Of a stretch of DNA of 25,694 nucleotides, positions 21,894-25,694 are shown piece after piece (position 1 is the stretch's first letter; the number at the start of each line of letters is the position of its first letter). Source of the stretch: a virus. The position numbers and the translations under genes are program-made. The stretch covers positions 1 to 25,694 of IMG/VR virus record IMGVR_UViG_3300045912_000927; one strand, 5' to 3'. Under the pieces are notes generated by a model. The model had not been told where the DNA came from. It saw only the letters and a list, made by a program, of their open reading frames with translations, and did no database searches.

Positions 21894-22790
21894 GGTGGTT
21901 CTCCTGATGGCTCCGGGCGTGGCGACGCCACGTGCGCCGCGCCGGCTCGGCGGCAATGCGAGTGCGGTAGTCATGTGACCTCTGGTCGCCTTCATCTCCG
22001 CGAGTGCGGTCTCGACGGTGCCGATGCGGTCGGCGAGACCCATCGCGATGCCCGCGCGGCCGCGATAGATCGCCGCTTCCGTGCCGCGCACCGCCTCGGG
22101 CGCCAGGTTGCGGTTGCGCGCGACCAGGGCGACGAGCTCGCCGTACAGCGCGTCGACGTCCGCCTGGACCGCCGCACGCGCGGGATCCGACAGCGGCTCG
22201 TGGGGATTGCCGTCGAGCTTGCGTGCGCCCGCGTGGATGAAGGTCCAGGCGAGCCCGGCCTTGGCATCGGCGCCGCTCTGGTCGATGTGCGCGGCCACCA
22301 CGCCGATCGAGCCGACCTCGCCGGTCCGGGTGACGTAGATCCGCTCCGCCGCACTGGCGATCGCGTAGGCCGCCGAGGTCGCGCTCTCGCTCGCCACCGC
22401 CCAGAGCGGCTTGGCAACACTCTGGCGGAGAGCGCCCAACCGATCGACGAGATCGAACATCCCGGCGACCTCGCCGCCGGGGGAGTCGATCTCCATCACC
22501 ACGCCGCGCACCGACGGATCGGCCAGTGCGGCCGCGACCGCGTCGCCGACCTCGCCGTACACGGACGCGCCGAACAGCTCCGTCAGCCAGTCGCCACGCG
22601 CGACCAGCGGACCCAGCACCGGCACCACCGCGATACCGGCGTCGGTCACCGCGTAGCCGCGGCCGCGCGTCGCAATCTCTCCGGGAGGAGCGAGCGCCAC
22701 ACGGCTCGCGGCGAGCAGCGTTTCCAGCGCGCGCGACGCGATCGCCAACGGCCGGCTGGTGAGCCGGAGCAGTGCAGCCTCGATGCTCAT
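21480..22790 (-). CDS. Prohead protease, S49 family (lambda gpC-like), fused to scaffold region
   Basis: The 436-residue protein is an SppA-type serine protease that matures the prohead and degrades the scaffold. The protease part (about 50-270) shows VRGVVMEIDSPGGEVAGMFD, the nucleophile region SATSAAYAIASAAERIY with Ser139, EVGSIGVVAAHIDQSG and the base region ARKLDGNPHEPLSD with Lys191, the Ser-Lys dyad of family S49. Residues 300-436 are acidic, Pro/Ala-rich and helical, and correspond to the nested scaffold. The start ATG 22790 has AGGA six bases upstream and is nine bases after the portal stop. An in-frame palindrome copy (21535-21567) near the C-terminus is read as AGLHRTLFDGSP. Confidence 0.93.
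   Translation of the reverse strand: MSIEAALLRLTSRPLAIASRALETLLAASRVALAPPGEIATRGRGYAVTDAGIAVVPVLGPLVARGDWLTELFGASVYGEVGDAVAAALADPSVRGVVMEIDSPGGEVAGMFDLVDRLGALRQSVAKPLWAVASESATSAAYAIASAAERIYVTRTGEVGSIGVVAAHIDQSGADAKAGLAWTFIHAGARKLDGNPHEPLSDPARAAVQADVDALYGELVALVARNRNLAPEAVRGTEAAIYRGRAGIAMGLADRIGTVETALAEMKATRGHMTTALALPPSRRGARGVATPGAIRRTTMTEQTPTDDARREDIPEEAQQNDPPQPREVTPPEPAPAPPDDAARAAAAEIAEVAAQAARLGVTVDAADAIRRGVAAHALRRSVLDTLAARAEASAVIAAAPKPGSSDAGLHRTLFDGSPESPIVRRARARAAAAQH
21535..21567 (-). repeat. Dispersed palindromic element, copy 4 (in protease/scaffold gene)
   Basis: This 33-bp copy differs from copy 2 at only two positions, one in the loop and one in the stem (breaking one pair). Arms CCCATCGAAC and GTTCGATGG remain paired. 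It lies about 8 kb from copy 2 in an unrelated gene, in the same reading phase and orientation. Confidence 0.85.
21901..21905 (-). promoter_or_regulatory. Internal ribosome binding site for the scaffold
   Basis: On the minus strand this reads AGGAG, seven bases before ATG 21893, within the protease coding sequence. The neighbouring in-frame ATG at residue 273 lacks such a site. It decides the scaffold start. Confidence 0.75.
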
Positions 22791-22799
22791 TGCTGGTCC

Positions 22800-24272
22800 T
22801 CAGGCCGGCGCCGCGGCCGTTTCGTCTTCCGCGGGAGCGGCGCCATCATCAGACGGCGACCCGCTCGGCGCACTCCCGAACACCAACCCAAGCTGCCGCT
22901 CGCGCGCACGGTCGGCGGCGATCTCGGCATCGACCTGCTCGGCGTCGTAGCCGCGCTCGGCGAGCGCCTGGGTGCGGCTCTTCAGCCCAGCCTCGATCTG
23001 CTCGATCTCCGCGCGCGCGTCCTTCAGCGGATCCACCCAGTCCCAGCGCGGCGGCAGCCAGGCACAGGCGAGATAGCCGCGCCGGTTCCGCTCGTAGTCG
23101 GGGAGCGGCAGCGCTCCGCTCAGCACAGCCACGTCCATCCAGCGCGCCCAGACGCGCCGGCAGATCTGCCACACCATCACCGCGTGCTGGTACGCCTCGA
23201 TGCGGCGGCGGAACTCCAACAGCGCCAGGCGCGAGTTCGAGTAGTTCGCCTTCAGCATGTCGTTGGAGAGATAGGCGTAGGGAATGCCCAAAGCCGCCGA
23301 GACCTGAAGCAGCGTGCGGTACTGGAACGGCTCGTAGGTCTGGCCGACGTCGGCCGGGGCCGAGGTCTGGATCTCCTCCCCAGGCTCCAGCATCACCACC
23401 TGGCCCGGCTGCAGGTCCATGGTCCGCTCGCCGTCCGCGCCCTCGTCCTCGGCGGCGTCGAACGGCTCCGCCGGGGCCGGAGTGGTGATGAACAGCGCAT
23501 GCATCGCCGCGACCTTCTTCCGGTCGAGCTCGGCGTCGTCGTACTGGTCGAGCAGGAACAGCTTCACGATCCCCGGGGCGAAGCGGGAGATGCCGCGCAG
23601 CTGGCCGGCATCCACCGGGTCGATCACGTGGATCACCTCCGCGGCCGGCACGCGCACGGTCTCGCCGGTGAGGCCGGGATCGGTCACGTCGCCCGGATGG
23701 CGGCGCAGGAAGTGGTACGCGACGCGGCGACCGATGCGGTCGAACTCGATGCCCTGGCGGATCACGTTGCCATTGGCCGCCCGCTCGTTGCGGTGCAGCG
23801 GCAGCATCTCCGAGGGCAGCATCTGGATCTGCAGCGGCACGGCGAGCCCGTCCTCGGGGCGACGCGGGCGGAAGCGCAGGAACACCTCGCCGGCGATGAA
23901 CACCTCGCGCGCGGCACGGCGCTGCTGGCCGTAGAAGTCGGTGAAGCCCTCGGCATCGCTCTCGTCGGTCCAATCGAGCCAGAGCCGCTGCACGGTCGCC
24001 TTGAGCGCGCTGTCGGTGATCAGGGACGACGGCTTGATGCCGTTGCCGACCACGTTGCCGGCCCAGGACTCGATGGCGTTTGCCGCATAGCCGTTGTTGC
24101 GCACCAGCCAGCGGGCGCGGGCGGTGATGTCTGCGCCGGCGGCGGCGATCAGGGTGTTGAGATGCGCCCGGCTCGGCTGGAAGTGGCGCAGCCGGCGACT
24201 CGCCTCGCCCGCCTCGAACCCGCCGAGCAGCGCGCCGACGCGCCGGCGCAGGCGCGAGAGAGTGGCCAGCAT
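22800..24272 (-). CDS. Portal protein (lambda gpB family)
   Basis: The 490-residue protein forms the dodecameric portal through which DNA is packaged and to which the connector binds. It belongs to the lambda-type portal family: ARWLVRNNGYAANAIESWAG, NVVGNGIKPSS, YGQQRRAAREVFIAGEVFLR, EVIHVIDPVDAGQLRGISRF, LNDMLKANYSNSRLALLEFR-like YLSNDMLKANYSNSRLALLE, and YQHAVMVWQICRRVWARWMD. Length is close to lambda gpB (533). The C-terminal tail (RARERQLGLVFGSAPSG) is acidic and Ala-rich at the end. ATG 24272 lies six bases after the gpW-like gene; no strong Shine-Dalgarno is visible, which suggests coupling. Confidence 0.94.
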   Translation of the reverse strand: MLATLSRLRRRVGALLGGFEAGEASRRLRHFQPSRAHLNTLIAAAGADITARARWLVRNNGYAANAIESWAGNVVGNGIKPSSLITDSALKATVQRLWLDWTDESDAEGFTDFYGQQRRAAREVFIAGEVFLRFRPRRPEDGLAVPLQIQMLPSEMLPLHRNERAANGNVIRQGIEFDRIGRRVAYHFLRRHPGDVTDPGLTGETVRVPAAEVIHVIDPVDAGQLRGISRFAPGIVKLFLLDQYDDAELDRKKVAAMHALFITTPAPAEPFDAAEDEGADGERTMDLQPGQVVMLEPGEEIQTSAPADVGQTYEPFQYRTLLQVSAALGIPYAYLSNDMLKANYSNSRLALLEFRRRIEAYQHAVMVWQICRRVWARWMDVAVLSGALPLPDYERNRRGYLACAWLPPRWDWVDPLKDARAEIEQIEAGLKSRTQALAERGYDAEQVDAEIAADRARERQLGLVFGSAPSGSPSDDGAAPAEDETAAAPA

Positions 24273-24278
24273 CCGGAC

Positions 24279-24491
24279 CTACAGCCCCTTGCTCGCCGCG
24301 GTGCGGACGATGCGGCGCCGCGCGCCCGCGGAGGCGTCGGCGATCCGGCGCTCAAGGTCGGCGATCGCCGCGGCCATCTCGGCGTCGGTGGCGTATGTGA
24401 TGCGCCGTCCGTCGATATCGACCGTGCGCACGCCGCGCCAGCGCGCCTCGAGCAGCGCATCACGCCGCGCCGTCATCTGCTCGATCGTCAC
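24279..24491 (-). CDS. Head-tail joining protein (gpW-like)
   Basis: The 70-residue protein, starting GTG 24491 with GAGG seven bases upstream, matches the gpW family in size, order (terminase-W-portal) and pattern: RDALLEARWRGVRTVDIDGR, ITYATDAEMAAAIADLERRI. The strand pair around VDIDGRRITY and the two flanking helices are the gpW fold. In lambda gpW binds the filled head and is needed for connector completion. The last residues (RRRIVRTAASKGL) are basic. The start is nine bases after the terminase stop. Confidence 0.88.
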   Translation of the reverse strand: MTIEQMTARRDALLEARWRGVRTVDIDGRRITYATDAEMAAAIADLERRIADASAGARRRIVRTAASKGL

Positions 24492-24500
24492 AACACCACC

Positions 24501-25694
24501 TCAGCGCAGGTAGGACGGGGTGAACACGCGCCGGCCGCGCAGCAGACGACGACGGAGGACGCCGGCAGAGGGTGGCGGCGCATCGCCCACATCCGGTTGG
24601 TGCGACGTCACTGGTGCAGGCACGTCATCATCACCGCTGGGCGCGACCGGGTGCCCATCGCGCGAGCAGGATGGGAACCCGACCTGCGCCTCGAGATCGC
24701 GCCAGGTCGCCTCGGTCCAGCGATCCGCGCCGGCGATCCAGGCCGCGGCGCGGGCATAGACGCGGCAGTCCAGCACCTCGTTGCGCTCCCTCAGCTTCTG
24801 CCACTCGAGCCGGGCGAAGCCGCGCTTCGTGCGCACGCTCACCAGCTGCTCGGCCACCAGCTGCTTCACCCACTCCGCCTCCATGCCGCGCGGCAGGTGG
24901 ACGTAGCCGGCGGGGTATGGGGTCCCAGCCGCGATCTCCTCGTCGGTGGGGCGGCTGAGCCGCAGGAAGCGATAGGTCTCGCTCTTGAACGTGGCGACGG
25001 CGACGGTCCAGAGCCGCGCACCACGACGCAGCTTGCGCCCGCCCTCGGTGACATCGACGTAGCTCGGACCCGCGATCGGCGCGGCACGGTTGAACCCGTC
25101 CACCCCCTTCACAGGCACCACCTGGGCATGCCCGGCTCGGCGCGCCCAGGCATACACCGCGGGCGCCTCGTAGCCGGTGTCGATCGCGAGCTTGGCGAGG
25201 CCAAGCCGCGCCCCGCTCGCATGCACCCACGTGCGGCCGAGCAGCGCGGTCAGGCTCGCCCACGTCCCCGCATGCTCCGGGCCGCCGTCGATCACCACAT
25301 GGTCGAGGAACCAGCTCTCGAGGCCACGCCCCCAGGCCCAGATCGAGACCTCGATCCGATCCCGCTGCACGTCCGCCCCGGCAGTCAGGAACAGCGCGCC
25401 AACCGGCACCGTGCCGATCGCCCAGTCCTCGCGGCGCTCATAGAGCCGCTGCCAGTCCGGCGCGTCGCCGCGCTCCTGCCAGGTCTCGCCCAGCACCGTG
25501 TTCCTGAACGTCTTCAGATCCTCGGGCTTGCCCTGCGCGGCCTCCCAATCGCGCGCGATCTGCTCCCAGGACAGCCACCCGACCGGGGAGTAGAGCGCCG
25601 AGATGTGGAAGCCGACCGTGTGCGGATCCTCAGCCACGGCGGTCGCGCGCCACTCGCCGCGCGCGAGCATCGCCGTCTTGTGGTGCTCCTCGAC
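24501..25694 (-). CDS. Terminase large subunit (lambda GpA family), C-terminal part
   Basis: The frame is open to the right edge, so this is the C-terminal about 397 residues of a protein normally of 600-700; the packaging ATPase domain lies outside. The visible part begins in the linker (HHKTAMLARGEWRAT, VGFHISALYSPVGWLSWEQI) and continues into the nuclease domain: FLTAGADVQRDRIEVSIWAW with the catalytic Asp, LAKLAIDTGYEAPAVYAWAR with the second Asp, and DCRVYARAAAWI near its end. The enzyme cuts concatemeric phage DNA and drives packaging. The tail after about 25 kb-1 kb is low-complexity and carries an in-frame palindrome copy (24649-24680), read as GFPSCSRDGHP. The stop TGA-equivalent lies at 24501-24503. 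Confidence 0.93.
   Translation of the reverse strand, partial: VEEHHKTAMLARGEWRATAVAEDPHTVGFHISALYSPVGWLSWEQIARDWEAAQGKPEDLKTFRNTVLGETWQERGDAPDWQRLYERREDWAIGTVPVGALFLTAGADVQRDRIEVSIWAWGRGLESWFLDHVVIDGGPEHAGTWASLTALLGRTWVHASGARLGLAKLAIDTGYEAPAVYAWARRAGHAQVVPVKGVDGFNRAAPIAGPSYVDVTEGGRKLRRGARLWTVAVATFKSETYRFLRLSRPTDEEIAAGTPYPAGYVHLPRGMEAEWVKQLVAEQLVSVRTKRGFARLEWQKLRERNEVLDCRVYARAAAWIAGADRWTEATWRDLEAQVGFPSCSRDGHPVAPSGDDDVPAPVTSHQPDVGDAPPPSAGVLRRRLLRGRRVFTPSYLR
24649..24680 (-). repeat. Dispersed palindromic element, copy 5 (in terminase gene)
   Basis: This 32-bp copy keeps the GGG-NN-CCCAT ... ATGGG-NN-CCC frame and the central CTCGCGCG (minus strand). It is the most decayed copy, with three mismatched pairs in the stem. 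It is read in the same phase as copy 3 and gives the similar peptide GFPSCSRDGHP. Confidence 0.75.

Larger units (their letters stand above)
6433..25694 (-). mobile_element. Lambda-like siphophage prophage, morphogenesis region (partial)
   Basis: Twenty or so minus-strand genes follow the lambda late order from terminase (right edge) to tail tip and fibre. Most junctions overlap by 1-10 bp or are separated by a few bases, so this is one long operon ending at the terminator near 6433. Head genes are of the lambda families (GpA, GpW, GpB, GpC/Nu3, GpD, GpE). The tail tip is of the alphaproteobacterial DUF2460/DUF2163/NlpC/gpJ type. No integrase, repressor, replication genes or attachment sites are visible here. 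Every structural frame looks open, so the module may be functional. Confidence 0.9.

Noticed and set aside
1-25694. tRNA, rRNA, CRISPR array or prophage attachment site
   Set aside because: I looked for cloverleaf or TTCGANNC signatures, regularly spaced direct repeats and integrase-adjacent direct repeats and saw none that could be supported.

Overview
The window is very GC-rich, with strong G/C third-position bias and purine-rich ribosome binding sites (GGAGG, AGGAG). The gene families fit an alphaproteobacterium, probably Rhodospirillales/Acetobacteraceae-like. That placement is inference from gene families and composition; there is no rRNA or other taxonomic marker here.

Layout. (1) 1-477: ORFA of an IS3-family (IS407-type) insertion sequence, minus strand, running off the left edge. 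(2) About 700-6400: an accessory block. It has a small hypothetical gene, a RecD2-type helicase coupled to an 81-residue hypothetical gene, a minus-strand operon of three small overlapping genes, a secreted staphylococcal-nuclease-like protein, a hypothetical gene and a SRAP (YedK/HMCES) protein. (3) 6433-6506: a nested hairpin terminator between converging transcription units. (4) 6530-25694: an almost unbroken minus-strand prophage morphogenesis operon. Read in transcription order (right to left) it follows the lambda late-gene plan: terminase large subunit (partial), gpW-like joiner, portal, S49 protease with nested scaffold, decoration protein, major capsid protein, head-tail joiner, three small membrane or lipoprotein genes around a DUF6441 protein, tail terminator candidate, tail tube, G/GT chaperones with a programmed -1 frameshift, tape measure, DUF2460, DUF2163, NlpC/P60 peptidase, gpJ-like tip protein and a DUF2793-type fibre. 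The head is lambda-like, while the tail-tip set (DUF2460, DUF2163, NlpC/P60, large tip protein) is the set known from the Rhodobacter gene transfer agent and related alphaproteobacterial siphophages. Integrase, repressor, replication genes and attachment sites are not visible; they may lie beyond the right edge or be absent.

Most notable. (a) Five copies of a 32-33 bp palindromic element (frame GGG-NN-CCCA ... TGGG-NN-CCC) are dispersed through the prophage. Four lie in frame inside tape measure, head-tail joiner, protease/scaffold and terminase genes, in two different reading phases. The fifth sits exactly in the loop of the operon's terminator hairpin. Base differences between copies largely keep the stem paired. 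(b) The G/T tail chaperone frameshift is unusually clear: a GGGAAAC heptamer in the zero frame, 7 nt of spacer, then a GC-rich hairpin. (c) A ParD/ParE-like toxin-antitoxin pair runs antisense inside the tail operon. (d) Two genes (the ParE-like toxin and a secreted small protein) appear to start at CTG inside a CTGA stop/start overlap.
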